From assembly GCF_000235745.1 (NCBI RefSeq), contig NZ_AGSX01000041.1:1-32195 (forward strand): a stretch of DNA of 32,195 bases, read 5' to 3'. Position numbers and translations under genes: made by a program. The DNA is from Stutzerimonas stutzeri SDM-LAC (lineage in GTDB: Bacteria > Pseudomonadota > Gammaproteobacteria > Pseudomonadales > Pseudomonadaceae). Below, one piece after another: positions 8,926 to 17,089 of the stretch. The notes under the pieces were generated by a model. That model had not been told where the DNA came from. It did not search any database and was given only the letters and a program-made list of their open reading frames with translations. Positions within the stretch are counted from its first letter, which is position 1, and each line of letters begins with the position of its first letter.

Positions 8926-9444
8926 CTAGCTACAGGCGCTATTGTCCTCCGGTGCTCGAGTTCTCAGGCGTCCTGTGACGTTGATCACAAGTTGTTGTAT
9001 GGCTTCGCTGCCACTGCACAGGGTGAAGGTGCCGTTCAAGCTATTGGTCGTTCCGTTAGCCTTGAACGACATGAACGTCCTGCTGCGAAAGTTGCTCCAA
9101 TTCCACCGATAACGATTCGGAAGCGTCACGACGCGATGGAGCCGCTCGCCTGCGTCAAATTCCCCGTTTCGATTCGGGTCGCTGAAAATCAAAATGCCGT
9201 TTTCCCAATTGGCTGATACTTCGCAGCTATTGCCGCCCGCACAAAGGCTGATGGGCTCGCGCCGATTGATGGCCAGGCCACGAGCATGGTTGAGGCTAGT
9301 GAGCAAATCGTGGGTTGTGGTTGTTTGCTGGTTGCGCTCGATAAGGGAGCTGAAGCTGGGCACGGCGATGCCCAGCAGAGTGCCGAGCGCTGCAATCGTG
9401 ATAAGTAATTCGATGAGCGTGAATGCCTTAGCGGTAGGGTTCAT
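8926..9444 (-). CDS. fimT: Minor pilin-like protein FimT (GspH/FimT family)
   Basis: A 172-residue prepilin, first gene of the operon, with an AAGGAAG ribosome-binding site six bases before the ATG. The conserved pilin helix is FTLIELLITIAALGTLLGIA with Glu at +5, followed by LLTSLNHARGLAINRRE, a GspH/FimT-family motif. The residue before the expected cleavage site is Ala (MNPTAKA), not the nearly invariant Gly; the codon is GCA, so this is read directly. In related bacteria FimT has been implicated in DNA binding for natural transformation, and the acidic DPNRNGEFDAGE loop lies mid-protein. It is divergent from thiO. Confidence 0.88.
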   Translation of the reverse strand: MNPTAKAFTLIELLITIAALGTLLGIAVPSFSSLIERNQQTTTTHDLLTSLNHARGLAINRREPISLCAGGNSCEVSANWENGILIFSDPNRNGEFDAGERLHRVVTLPNRYRWNWSNFRSRTFMSFKANGTTNSLNGTFTLCSGSEAIQQLVINVTGRLRTRAPEDNSACS

Positions 9445-9470
9445 GGTGCGCTTCCTTTTGCACGTATGAT

Positions 9471-9487
9471 TCGGTCTTCCAGACCGA
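9471..9487. other. Inverted repeat in the fimT-thiO divergent region
   Basis: TCGGTCT and AGACCGA form a perfect 7-bp stem around TCC. It lies 27 bp upstream of the fimT start codon, in the shared fimT/thiO control region. It could be an operator or a leader hairpin. The distance and the short loop make a terminator unlikely. Confidence 0.4.
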
Positions 9488-9559
9488 CCGTTGTTTTAAC
9501 TTCGTATGGTTAAAAGTCAAGGCATGAGCTGTGAACAGGCTGATCCAGTGGAGATAAGT

Positions 9560-10654
9560 GTGGCTGACGTATCAATAGTGATAGGCGGTGGAGTTATTGG
9601 TTTGCTTTCAACCTACCTGCTGGCGAATGCAGGCCGAAGCGTGGTTTTGCTTGAATCGGGCGAAACGGGTACCGAAGCCTCCTGGGCGGGCGGGGGCATT
9701 GTTTCTCCCCTCTATCCCTGGCGATACAGCCCTGCGATAACGGCGCTAGCGCATTGGTCGCAAAACTATTACCCGGAACTCGGCGAAACGTTGAGGCAGC
9801 AGAGTGGGATCGATTCGGAGGTTTACGAGACGGGGCTTTACTGGCTGAACCTTGAAGATGAAGAGCAGGCTCTAGCTTGGGCAGAACGCCAGGGACGAAC
9901 ACTGCACCGTGTCAACATGAGTGAGGTGCACGCTGCGGTACCTGCGCTTAGCCGCGGCTTTACCAAGGCGATCTATATGCCGGGCGTCGCCAATGTGCGT
10001 AACCCGCGGCTATTACAAGCGTTGCGTGCTGCGTTGGTGAAGATGCCGAACGTCGAGATTATCGAACATTGCGCGGTCAGCGGTTTCGCTCGTGATGGCG
10101 CACGAATCGTTGGCGTGCAAACGACGCAAGGCGAGATGCTTGCCGAGCAGGTCGTTCTGGCCGCTGGTGCCTGGAGCGGCAACCTGCTCGCAACGCTGGG
10201 ACTGGAGCTGCCGGTCAAACCCATGAAGGGGCAGATGATCCTATTCAAGTGCGCCGAGGACTTCTTGCCGAGCATGGTGTTGGCCAAGCGGCGCTATGCG
10301 ATTCCGCGGCGTGATGGCCACATACTTGTAGGTAGCACGCTGGAGGATGTCGGGTTCGACAAGACACCGACCGAAGATGCGCTGGAAAGCCTCAGGGCGA
10401 CGGCCATCAATCTGCTTCCTGGATTGGCTGATGCCAGGGTGGTCAAGCATTGGGCTGGGCTGCGTCCTGCTTCGCCGGACGGCATTCCTTATATAGGCCC
10501 CGTGCCCGGGCATGATGGGCTTTGGCTCAACTGCGGGCATTTCCGAAACGGGCTGGTGCTGGCACCTGCTTCGTGTCAGCTGCTAGCCGATCTGATGCTG
10601 GATCGCTCACCTTGCGTCGATCCCGAGCCGTACTCCCCTGCCGGTCGGCTCTGA
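9560..10654 (+). CDS. thiO: Glycine oxidase / FAD-dependent oxidoreductase ThiO
   Basis: A 364-residue flavoprotein of the D-amino-acid oxidase family. ThiO makes dehydroglycine for the thiazole ring of thiamine. The Rossmann motif GGGVIG is at residues 9-14, followed by the FAD-ribose acidic residue in VVLLESGE. The C-terminal part has the family stretches HWAGLRPASPDGIPYIGP and GHFRNGLVLAPAS. The start chosen is GTG at 9560, with GGAG six bases upstream and the expected protein length; an ATG at 9506 would add 18 residues without family resemblance. In P. aeruginosa the corresponding gene also adjoins fimT. Annotation as a general amino-acid oxidase is possible. Confidence 0.87.
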   Translation: MADVSIVIGGGVIGLLSTYLLANAGRSVVLLESGETGTEASWAGGGIVSPLYPWRYSPAITALAHWSQNYYPELGETLRQQSGIDSEVYETGLYWLNLEDEEQALAWAERQGRTLHRVNMSEVHAAVPALSRGFTKAIYMPGVANVRNPRLLQALRAALVKMPNVEIIEHCAVSGFARDGARIVGVQTTQGEMLAEQVVLAAGAWSGNLLATLGLELPVKPMKGQMILFKCAEDFLPSMVLAKRRYAIPRRDGHILVGSTLEDVGFDKTPTEDALESLRATAINLLPGLADARVVKHWAGLRPASPDGIPYIGPVPGHDGLWLNCGHFRNGLVLAPASCQLLADLMLDRSPCVDPEPYSPAGRL

Positions 10655-11040
10655 TACTCAGGAAGGGCTGGTGCGCACCACGCGTGCCAGCCCTGCGACT
10701 AGCTGGGTTTCGATGTTCAAGTGAGGCGTTTCGTTGACTGCTCATTACCGATATCGAAATATTAACCAGCCGCGTATAAGGCATCAGCCGCGGACTGCGC
10801 ATTCCACCTAATCTATTGTCGAGCGTGAAGAGCGCTCGCTCTTACGATGAGGTCACTGGCCGCTTGGCAGGCCAGTACGAAGTAATTCAACACTCAGTAG
10901 GGTGCTGCCGCACTATTCGACGGTGTTTGGTGTGGCAAAGCGCTGTGCAGCTCTTCGGGTGTTCCGGTTTTGCTGTTAAATTACCCGGCTTTGTGGCGCA
11001 GAGCCTTGTCGCGCCGATCTCTACACTCATGAGGTTGTGT
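10655..11040. other. 386-bp intergenic region between thiO and yciH
   Basis: No credible gene. It contains a hairpin candidate at 10665-10693 and a small stem (AAGAGC/GCTCTT, 10828-10843). The yciH frame stays open upstream to 10816, but that extension has no family resemblance. The remaining DNA may hold the yciH promoter; I see no strong sigma-70 match. Confidence 0.6.
10665..10693 (+). terminator. Possible weak terminator after thiO
   Basis: GGGCTGG (10665-10671) pairs with CCAGCCC (10687-10693). An inner CGC/GCG pair is separated from the main stem by a mismatched bulge. No T-tract follows, so intrinsic termination is doubtful. Confidence 0.35.
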
Positions 11041-11412
11041 GTGGCCAAGAAAACCACATCCCTTTCCGGCCTTGGCGGTCTGGTTTTTTCCACCGATGCG
11101 GGGAGGCACTGCCCGGAATGCAGTCAGCCGCTGGACGCCTGCGTCTGCAAGCAAGCGCTGATTCCCGAGGGTGATGGCATCGCTCGTGTGCGACGGGAGA
11201 GCAAAGGTCGCGGCGGCAAGACGGTTACCACTATCACCGGCGTGCCGCTGCCTGAAGCGGCGCTCAAGGAGTTGGCCTCCGCGCTTAAACGTCGCTGCGG
11301 TACGGGTGGCGCACTCAAGGATGGCGTGATCGAGATCCAGGGTGACCATGTTCAATTGCTCATCGACGAACTGGTCAAGCGCGGATTCGAGGCCAAGAAA
11401 TCGGGCGGATGA
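11041..11412 (+). CDS. yciH: SUI1/eIF1-family translation factor YciH
   Basis: A 123-residue protein with a C-terminal SUI1 domain. The segment RVRRESKGRGGKTVTTITGV, then GTGGALKDGVIEIQGDHVQ, is the SUI1 signature. Bacterial YciH is related to eukaryotic eIF1 and is thought to influence start-codon selection. The N-terminal part has a cysteine cluster (CPECSQPLDACVC), possibly metal-binding. The GTG start is supported by GAGG six bases upstream and by the family N-terminus (AKKTTSLSGLGGLVFSTDAG). An ATG at 11029 is possible but poorly spaced. It is 121 nt from speA, in the same direction. Confidence 0.92.
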   Translation: MAKKTTSLSGLGGLVFSTDAGRHCPECSQPLDACVCKQALIPEGDGIARVRRESKGRGGKTVTTITGVPLPEAALKELASALKRRCGTGGALKDGVIEIQGDHVQLLIDELVKRGFEAKKSGG

Positions 11413-11461
11413 ACGCCTGACCTGATTCAATCAGTCGCGTGCGCTTATTTCCGGGCGCGCC

Positions 11462-11482
11462 GGCTGTCCAAGCCGGACAGCC
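11462..11482 (+). other. Hairpin between yciH and speA
   Basis: GGCTGTCC (11462-11469) and GGACAGCC (11475-11482) form a perfect 8-bp stem with loop AAGCC. There is no T-tract. It lies 51 nt upstream of the speA start, so it could be an attenuating or stabilising leader structure or a weak terminator for yciH. Confidence 0.5.
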
Positions 11483-11533
11483 CTGCTGTCGCGCTAAGCT
11501 CGACAGACTCATCCCTATCCTCAGGAGGCCTAG

Positions 11534-13447
11534 ATGCCCGTACGACGCACACGTAAAGATGACGGCAGTCAGTGGACCGCAGCGGATAGCCGTAGTGTCT
11601 ATGGCATTCGCCACTGGGGTGCCGGCTATTTTTCGATCAGTGACGACGGTCATGTCGAGGTGCGCCCGCAGGGACCCAATGGCGCTGCCGTTGAATTTAC
11701 CGCGCTGATCGAGCAGCTGCGCGATGCCGGGCTGACGTTGCCGTTGCTGGTGCGCTTCCCGGGCATTCTGCAGGACCGAGTGCGTCATTTGACCGGTGCG
11801 TTCGATGCGAATATCGAGCGCCTCGAATACCAGAGCAAATACACCGCGCTGTACCCGATCAAGGTCAACCAGCAGGAAGCGGTGATCGAGAACATCATCG
11901 CCACGCAGAATGTTTCGATCGGTCTGGAAGCCGGTTCGAAACCCGAGCTGATGGCGGTGCTGGCGCTGGCGCCGAAGGGCGGCACCATCGTCTGCAACGG
12001 CTACAAGGATCGCGAATTCATCCGCCTGGCGCTGATGGGGCAGAAGCTCGGCCACAACGTCTTCATCGTCATCGAAAAGATGTCCGAAGTGGGCATGGTC
12101 ATCGAGGAAGCGGCGGAGCTGAAGATCATCCCGCAGGTTGGCTTGCGCGTGCGCTTGTCCTCATTGGCTTCGAGCAAGTGGGCCGACACCGGTGGGGAAA
12201 AGTCCAAGTTCGGCCTGTCCGCTGCGCAGCTGCTCACCGTCATCGAGCGTTTCCGCGCGGCGGGCGTCGAGCAGGGCGTGCGGCTGCTGCACTTCCACAT
12301 GGGCTCGCAGATTGCCAATCTGGCGGACTACCGTGACGGCTTCCGTGAAGCCATTCGTTATTACGCCGAACTGCGCGCGCTCGGGTTGCCGGTCGACCAT
12401 ATCGATGTGGGCGGCGGCCTCGGCGTCGACTACGACGGCACCCATTCGCGCAATGCCAGCTCGATCAACTACGACATCGATGAGTACGCCGGCACGGTGG
12501 TCGGGATGCTCAAGGAATTCTGCGATCGGCAGGAACTGCCGCACCCGCACATCTTCTCCGAAAGCGGCCGGGCCATGACCGCGCATCACGCCGTGCTGGT
12601 GATGCAGGTGACGGACTTCGAGCGCCACAACGACGAAGCGCCGACCATCGAGAACTACGACGAGCTGCCAGAAATCGTCCAGGCATTGGCCGATCTGCTC
12701 GGTCCAACCGATCCCGAAATGGTCACCGAGACCTACTGGCGCGCGACGCACTACATGAGCGAGGCGGCGGCGCAGTATGCCTCTGGCAAGTTGTCACTGG
12801 CGCAGAAGGCGTTGGCCGAACAGAGCTACTTCGCCATTTGCCGCCGCCTGTACAACCAGCTCAAGGCGCGTCAGCGCTCGCATCGTGCGGTGCTCGATGA
12901 GTTGAATGACAAGCTGGCCGACAAGTACATCTGCAACTTCTCGGTGTTCCAGAGCCTGCCGGACACCTGGGCGATCGACCAGATCCTGCCGATCGTGCCG
13001 TTGCAGCGCCTGAGTGAGGAGCCGGTGCGCCGCGCTGTGTTGCAAGACCTGACCTGCGACTCCGACGGCAAGATCAAGCATTACGTCGACGAGCAAAGCA
13101 TCGAGAACAGCATGCCGGTGCATGAAATCCAGGCGGGAGAGGAGTACTTCCTCGGTGTGTTCCTGGTAGGCGCCTACCAGGAAATTCTCGGCGACATGCA
13201 CAACCTGTTTGGCGACACCGATTCGGTCAACGTCTATCAGCGCGAGGATGGCAGTTTCTATCACGCCGGTATCGAGACCCACGACACCATCGAAGACATG
13301 CTGCGCTACGTGCACCTCTCGCCCGAGGAGCTGATGACCTACTACCGCGACAAGGTCTCCAGCGCGCGGCTCAGTGCCAAGGAGCGCACCCAGTACATCG
13401 ATGCGTTACGTCTGGGGCTGACGCGTTCGTCTTACCTCACGCCTTGA
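11534..13447 (+). CDS. speA: Biosynthetic arginine decarboxylase
   Basis: A 637-residue PLP enzyme that converts arginine to agmatine, the first step of putrescine synthesis by the agmatine route. It belongs to the alanine-racemase-fold decarboxylases. The PLP lysine is K110 in [10 protein letters not shown], the phosphate-binding glycine loop [10 protein letters not shown] starts at 293, and the partner-subunit active-site cysteine is C508 in LTCDSDGK. Its length matches SpeA. The start is firm: AGGAGG sits five bases before the ATG. It is followed by a REP pair and convergent yjdM. Confidence 0.96.
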   Translation: MPVRRTRKDDGSQWTAADSRSVYGIRHWGAGYFSISDDGHVEVRPQGPNGAAVEFTALIEQLRDAGLTLPLLVRFPGILQDRVRHLTGAFDANIERLEYQSKYTALYPIKVNQQEAVIENIIATQNVSIGLEAGSKPELMAVLALAPKGGTIVCNGYKDREFIRLALMGQKLGHNVFIVIEKMSEVGMVIEEAAELKIIPQVGLRVRLSSLASSKWADTGGEKSKFGLSAAQLLTVIERFRAAGVEQGVRLLHFHMGSQIANLADYRDGFREAIRYYAELRALGLPVDHIDVGGGLGVDYDGTHSRNASSINYDIDEYAGTVVGMLKEFCDRQELPHPHIFSESGRAMTAHHAVLVMQVTDFERHNDEAPTIENYDELPEIVQALADLLGPTDPEMVTETYWRATHYMSEAAAQYASGKLSLAQKALAEQSYFAICRRLYNQLKARQRSHRAVLDELNDKLADKYICNFSVFQSLPDTWAIDQILPIVPLQRLSEEPVRRAVLQDLTCDSDGKIKHYVDEQSIENSMPVHEIQAGEEYFLGVFLVGAYQEILGDMHNLFGDTDSVNVYQREDGSFYHAGIETHDTIEDMLRYVHLSPEELMTYYRDKVSSARLSAKERTQYIDALRLGLTRSSYLTP

Positions 13448-13521
13448 GCAGGGCGAACGTCGATCAGGTGCAAGTCGTTGATACCTGATCGCAGGCCTGT
13501 CAGCCAATGGCAGAAGTGCGA

Positions 13522-13593
13522 GTGGGAGCGGTCTTGACCGCGAATGGGGCTGCGCCAGAGCCCGGTTTGTTTCGCGGTCGAGACCGCTCCCAC
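13522..13593. repeat. REP pair (REPIN-like), arm order A-A'
   Basis: Two 23-nt arms, 13522-13544 and 13571-13593, are reverse complements with one mismatch and flank 26 nt. The outer ends are GTGGGAGC and GCTCCCAC. Each arm also has an internal palindrome (GCGGTC/GACCGC). It lies between convergent speA and yjdM and could form a long hairpin acting for both. A related pair with swapped arm order is at 30301-30364. Confidence 0.88.
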
Positions 13594-13610
13594 AGGCAGC
13601 GCAATGGTGT

Positions 13611-13952
13611 TCAAACCTTGCGCACGAACTCCGACTTCAGCTTCATCGCACCGATGCCGTCGATCTTGCAGTCGATGTCGTGATCGCCGTCGACCAGGCG
13701 GATGTTCTTGACCTTGGTGCCGACCTTCACCACCAGCGATGAACCCTTGACCTTGAGGTCCTTGATCACGGTGATCGTGTCGCCGTCCTGCAGGGTATTG
13801 CCGACTGAATCCCTAATCACCTTTTCGTCGTCACCAGACGGTTCTGCCGCGCTGGCCGACCATTCGTGGGCGCACTCCGGGCAGACCAGCATCTGGCCGT
13901 CTTCATAGGTGTATTCGGAATTGCATTGGGGGCAGGCTGGCAAAGCGCTCAC
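13611..13952 (-). CDS. yjdM: PhnA/YjdM-family zinc-ribbon protein
   Basis: A 113-residue protein of the PhnA/YjdM family, historically named after phosphonate metabolism although its role is not firmly established. The N-terminal zinc ribbon is [20 protein letters not shown] with the second pair CPEC. The C-terminal domain has [20 protein letters not shown] and the conserved ending LKSEFVRKV. The start is GTG at 13952, preceded by GAGG seven bases away; the upstream open frame to 14063 looks non-coding. No phn cluster adjoins it, though a phnN-like gene lies far away at the window end. Confidence 0.9.
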   Translation of the reverse strand: MSALPACPQCNSEYTYEDGQMLVCPECAHEWSASAAEPSGDDEKVIRDSVGNTLQDGDTITVIKDLKVKGSSLVVKVGTKVKNIRLVDGDHDIDCKIDGIGAMKLKSEFVRKV

Positions 13953-14101
13953 GGCGGATCCTCGGTGGCGGTGCGAAAAGCCGCGAATTATATAAGGTTT
14001 TATCGGCTCGCGGAGAGTGCGCCAAGTGGAGGAGGCGTGGCGGACTGGGCGGAGATGCACCATCTCCCCGCCTGAGTGGCGGCGGAGAGGAGGTTGGCAG
14101 C

Positions 14102-14584
14102 TCAGTAATCGTCCTTGATTGCGCGGTAACGCTCGTCCAGCTCCCGGCGAATCTGCCGGCGCTGCTGGGCCTGGGCGAAGCGACGCTTCTGGTCGGGTGT
14201 TTTCGGCTCCAGTGGCGGCACCGTAGTAGGGCGACCGTCCTCACCAACTGCCACCATCGTGAAGAAGCAGCTATTGGTATGCCGAACCGTTTTCTGCCGG
14301 ATGTCTTCGGTGACGACCTTGATACCGATCTCCATCGAGGTGTTGCCGACATAGTTGACCGAGGCGAGAAAGGTCACCAGCTCGCCAACGTGCACCGGTT
14401 GGCGAAAATTCACCTGGTCGACCGACAGCGTTACAACGTACTGCCCGGCATAGCGGCTGGCGCAGGCATAGGCCACTTCATCCAGATATTTCAGCAGCGT
14501 GCCGCCATGTACGTTGCCCGAAAAGTTCGCCTTGTCCGGGGTCATCAGTACGGTCATGGTCAGTTCGGCATGTCCATCAAGCAT
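14102..14584 (-). CDS. Hotdog-fold acyl-CoA thioesterase
   Basis: A 160-residue YciA/BACH-type acyl-CoA hydrolase that cleaves acyl-CoA thioesters to free acids and CoA. The catalytic region is [17 protein letters not shown] (N24 and D35), followed by the hotdog strands [20 protein letters not shown] and [10 protein letters not shown]. The C-terminal tail is rich in Arg and Gln ([20 protein letters not shown]) and is probably helical, as in close pseudomonad relatives. The ribosome-binding site before the ATG is weak. It is divergent from the cytochrome gene across about 350 bp and has no operon partner. Confidence 0.88.
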   Translation of the reverse strand: MLDGHAELTMTVLMTPDKANFSGNVHGGTLLKYLDEVAYACASRYAGQYVVTLSVDQVNFRQPVHVGELVTFLASVNYVGNTSMEIGIKVVTEDIRQKTVRHTNSCFFTMVAVGEDGRPTTVPPLEPKTPDQKRRFAQAQQRRQIRRELDERYRAIKDDY

Positions 14585-14933
14585 GGTGCGCGGCTCGTGC
14601 TGGCAAAAAGGGCTGCTACTTTAGTCGAATGCGAGACGGTTGTGGCGCGGAAATCTGTATCGCCATCCGTTTTTTTTCGGCTGGTCAATGCGGCAATAGC
14701 GCGCAGGTTGTCGTTGCCACATCGCCTGCCCAGTCAATCTGAACTGAAAGGGTCGCGCTGGCCGAAGCCGCTGCGCGCTGCGTAGCAGATGAATCGTGCG
14801 AACCGGTGCTCGAGCCTAATGGCGCACCGCCGTGGTATGAGGCTTTATTGACCTGCGCCAGTATCGCAGCTGGTGTTCTCCCTATAGTCCGATGGCTGCC
14901 ATACACACCTAACCCGTCAGCGTTGGACTTGCC
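14585..14933. other. 349-bp divergent intergenic region
   Basis: No gene is supported. It contains an eight-T run near 14671-14678 and a 6-bp inverted repeat GGCGCA/TGCGCC with a long spacer around 14821-14860. It probably holds promoters for the thioesterase and cytochrome genes, but I cannot assign them confidently. Confidence 0.5.
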
Positions 14934-15614
14934 ATGCATTTATTCTGCTTGCTTCTGCTCAGTTGCCTCGTTTCGTTCGCTCACGCCAGCGAAGAGACGA
15001 TGGAGCGCTTTCAGTACCTAATGGAAGATACGGCACGGCGGCAGCAGGCGTATGCGGCAGGCCAAGAGCGCGCGCTGTTCTGTGGCTATTGCCATGGCGA
15101 AACCGGCAATAGCAAACGCCCGCATATTCCCAATCTGGCGTCGCAGAATCCGATCTACCTGTTCCATTCGTTCGAAAAGTTCGCCAGGGGCGAGCGTGTC
15201 GATTTCGTGATGTCGAAACTGGCAAAAAACCTGACCCTCGAAGATCAGGTCAACATCGCCGTCTACTTCAGTCAGCAGAAGGTCGAGCCTGCTGCCGCGG
15301 CGTCGGACGCGGCGCTGGTTCAGCGTGGCGAAACGCTGTTTCAGCGCACCTGTACGTCCTGCCATGGCATTCATGCGCAAGGCAAAGAGACCATGCCGCG
15401 ACTGGCGGGCCAGCCGGGTGAGTACATACGCAAAGCGCTGGGTCGATTCCGCAGCAATGACCCGAGCCGAGCCGGTTCAGTCATGATCGGTGTCGCTGGG
15501 CAGCTGTCCGAGACCGACATCGAGGCACTCGCCGCTTATCTGACGCAGCTGCAGTTGAGTGAGCAGGAGGAGCAGCAGGCCAGCACGCAGCTGCTTGGAC
15601 TGAGCGCGCACTAG
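14934..15614 (+). CDS. Periplasmic diheme cytochrome c (c4-like)
   Basis: A 226-residue exported electron carrier with two class I cytochrome c domains, resembling c4 cytochromes that feed terminal oxidases. Haem motifs are CGYCH (50-54) and CTSCH (140-144). Likely axial methionines are M93 (DFVMSKLAKNL) and M184 (GSVMIGVAGQL). Each domain has the c4-like pattern CHG...PxLAxQ. The signal peptide ends SFAHA, but its N-region has no Lys or Arg, only His. The in-frame stop upstream leaves no better start. The C-terminus is acidic and Gln-rich. The exact oxidase partner is unknown. Confidence 0.9.
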   Translation: MHLFCLLLLSCLVSFAHASEETMERFQYLMEDTARRQQAYAAGQERALFCGYCHGETGNSKRPHIPNLASQNPIYLFHSFEKFARGERVDFVMSKLAKNLTLEDQVNIAVYFSQQKVEPAAAASDAALVQRGETLFQRTCTSCHGIHAQGKETMPRLAGQPGEYIRKALGRFRSNDPSRAGSVMIGVAGQLSETDIEALAAYLTQLQLSEQEEQQASTQLLGLSAH

Positions 15615-15898
15615 GCCCGTTCGCAACGCCAGCGTCGACATCTCGCGGCGACGGACCTGCCGCTCGCCGCGTCGAGAGACTGGTGTGTCGCGCTTCCCTA
15701 TCCGCTGGTTCAATAGCGCTTGTACGGCTGGCGTTTGCCAACGAGGACGACATTGTCGGAAACATCGCGCGGTCATTATCGGCTTGGTTGAGAGCCGCCC
15801 GACATTGCGGCTGAACGCTCAGTTCGATGCAGAGGCTATGTCATTTGGCGGCGAAACGGGTCATCGCCGAAACCGACGGTTAGGCGCTGCGAACCGGC
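15615..15898. other. Convergent intergenic region with one hairpin
   Basis: No gene is supported. CGCGGCGA (15644-15651) pairs with TCGCCGCG (15664-15671), a perfect 8-bp GC-rich stem about 30 nt after the cytochrome stop. It lacks a T-tract. The rest, to the PhyH-like gene stop, shows nothing recognisable. Confidence 0.5.
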
Positions 15899-16651
15899 TC
15901 AATCGTACTCCGACGGCTCATGCTCACCGAGCAAGCGACGCTGCCTCGGTGTGGCAGCGGCAATGACTTCCGGATTGAAACGCCACTGCAGATAGGGCGC
16001 GAACTTCTGCGCCACCATCCTTCGGCCGTAATGCACCTGCAGCAGATAGCGGCTGCGGTCGGTCGTGCGATTGCGGCTCCCCGCGTGCCAGAGATCGCTG
16101 CGAAACAGCAGCACGTCACCGGCTTCGCAGAGCACCGGTTGTGGTTCGCCGCCGTGCCAGTGGGTTTCTCCCGGGCGTGGTTTGCGACCGGCCCGGTGGC
16201 TGCCGGGTATCACCAGGGTAGGGCAGAGGTCGGCATCGATCCGATCAAGATAGAGGTGTGCCGTGCAGACTTGCATCGGCAGGTCGAAATCCGGGTCTTG
16301 CGCAAGGTGCTCGGGCAGCTCCACAGCGAGGTAATCGGCATGCAGTTCACCACCGACAAAGCCCGGATGGCTGCGCCAGGCGGTCTGGCCGATGACATGA
16401 CAATCGTCGCCCAGGGCCGCCTCGGCCAGATCGATCACCCCGGGCAGATCGAGGAACGGCAACCAGAACGGACTGCGGTTGAACACGCATGTGTAGTGGT
16501 CATCGACCAGGCCGCGATAGTCCCAGTGGAGTGGTTCGAGGTTATCGATGGCTTGGCGAAGCGCCTTGAGCGCCTGGCCATCCACCACGGCCGGCAGCAG
16601 CACGAAGCCGTCGGTATGGAGCGCTTCTAGCGCGGCAGCGGTGGTTGGCAT
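15899..16651 (-). CDS. Phytanoyl-CoA dioxygenase (PhyH)-family protein
   Basis: A 250-residue Fe(II)/2-oxoglutarate-dependent oxygenase of the PhyH type. The iron triad is visible: H104 and D106 in GELHADYLAVEL, and H189 in SDLWHAGSRN. R201 in DRSRYLLQVHYG is the likely 2-oxoglutarate-binding arginine. The N-terminus FHTDGFVLLP-like stretch (LHTDGFVLLPAVV) is typical. The substrate cannot be told from sequence. The start is ATG at 16651 with a GGAA upstream; the longer open frame to 16912 crosses a strong terminator and is rejected. It is monocistronic. Confidence 0.85.
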   Translation of the reverse strand: MPTTAAALEALHTDGFVLLPAVVDGQALKALRQAIDNLEPLHWDYRGLVDDHYTCVFNRSPFWLPFLDLPGVIDLAEAALGDDCHVIGQTAWRSHPGFVGGELHADYLAVELPEHLAQDPDFDLPMQVCTAHLYLDRIDADLCPTLVIPGSHRAGRKPRPGETHWHGGEPQPVLCEAGDVLLFRSDLWHAGSRNRTTDRSRYLLQVHYGRRMVAQKFAPYLQWRFNPEVIAAATPRQRRLLGEHEPSEYD

Positions 16652-16828
16652 AGGCGGTTCCGTCGATAATCCCTCAACGGTTGGGCCCGTAGAGTACCGA
16701 GAGGTTCGAGTCCGGCGGGCGGATGAGCCACCCCAAGGCACCAACCGCAAACGTGCGTGCAGGAAGGCCATCTTTGCCGTAGGACCAGCTCTGCCTACAG
16801 CCGTTGCCGCAGCTGGCCACCTTTGCAT

Positions 16829-16875
16829 AAAAAAGCGGAACAGCCGCACCGGTTTGTGGCCGGCCGCCGTTCCGC
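16829..16875 (-). terminator. Intrinsic terminator after sbcDC
   Basis: On the minus strand GCGGAAC (16875-16869) pairs with GTTCCGC (16841-16835), with further GC pairing inside (CCGG/CCGG), followed directly by six T residues (16834-16829). This is a classical rho-independent terminator 215 nt beyond the sbcC stop. Confidence 0.85.
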
Positions 16876-16916
16876 AGCATATTTGAAGGACTGACGCACG
16901 GCTTGTGGCCAAGCGA

Positions 16917-16940
16917 GGTTTTCACTCGCAAGCGAAAACC
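16917..16940. other. Short inverted repeat upstream of the terminator
   Basis: GGTTTTC (16917-16923) and GAAAACC (16934-16940) flank a 10-nt loop containing CTCGCAAGC. It lies in the presumed 3' untranslated part of the sbcDC transcript. The loop resembles the CTTGCTCGCGA core seen in REP-like pieces elsewhere in the window. Confidence 0.4.
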
Positions 16941-17089
16941 GGAACAGCCTAGCCCGCGAACCTTTCATCGAGCTGTCGAGGCAGGCGGCGCTGACATGCG
17001 ACAAAATCACGCAATCGTAACGGTGCGCATGGGCCGCGATCTTTTTGTAGGCGCAGGCTCTGGCGGTGATTGTCGGGCAGGGCCCGCCC

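Larger units (their letters stand above)
16652..17089. other. 438-bp intergenic region between sbcC and the PhyH-like gene
   Basis: No gene. It contains the minus-strand terminator at 16829-16875 and an inverted repeat GGTTTTC/GAAAACC at 16917-16940. A GGTTCGAGTCC string near 16704 resembles a tRNA T-loop but lacks the paired arm. The promoter of the PhyH-like gene should lie in 16652-16828. Confidence 0.6.

Noticed and set aside
9486-9498. AlgR-type site (CCGTT...) upstream of fimT
   Set aside because: Only about 6 of 9 consensus bases match, too weak to call, although AlgR is known to act upstream of fimU in P. aeruginosa.
9506-9559. Earlier ATG for thiO
   Set aside because: GGAG six bases before GTG 9560 and the usual protein length support the later start.
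10816-11040. N-terminal extension of yciH
   Set aside because: A GAGG site and the family N-terminus support GTG 11041, and the extension looks non-coding.
15920-16630. 236-residue plus-strand frame opposite the PhyH-like gene
   Set aside because: The minus strand carries the intact iron and 2-oxoglutarate residues of PhyH enzymes; the plus frame has no family resemblance.
16690-16730. tRNA-like GGTTCGAGTCC string
   Set aside because: The flanks do not form a T-arm stem, and no anticodon or acceptor stem is found nearby.
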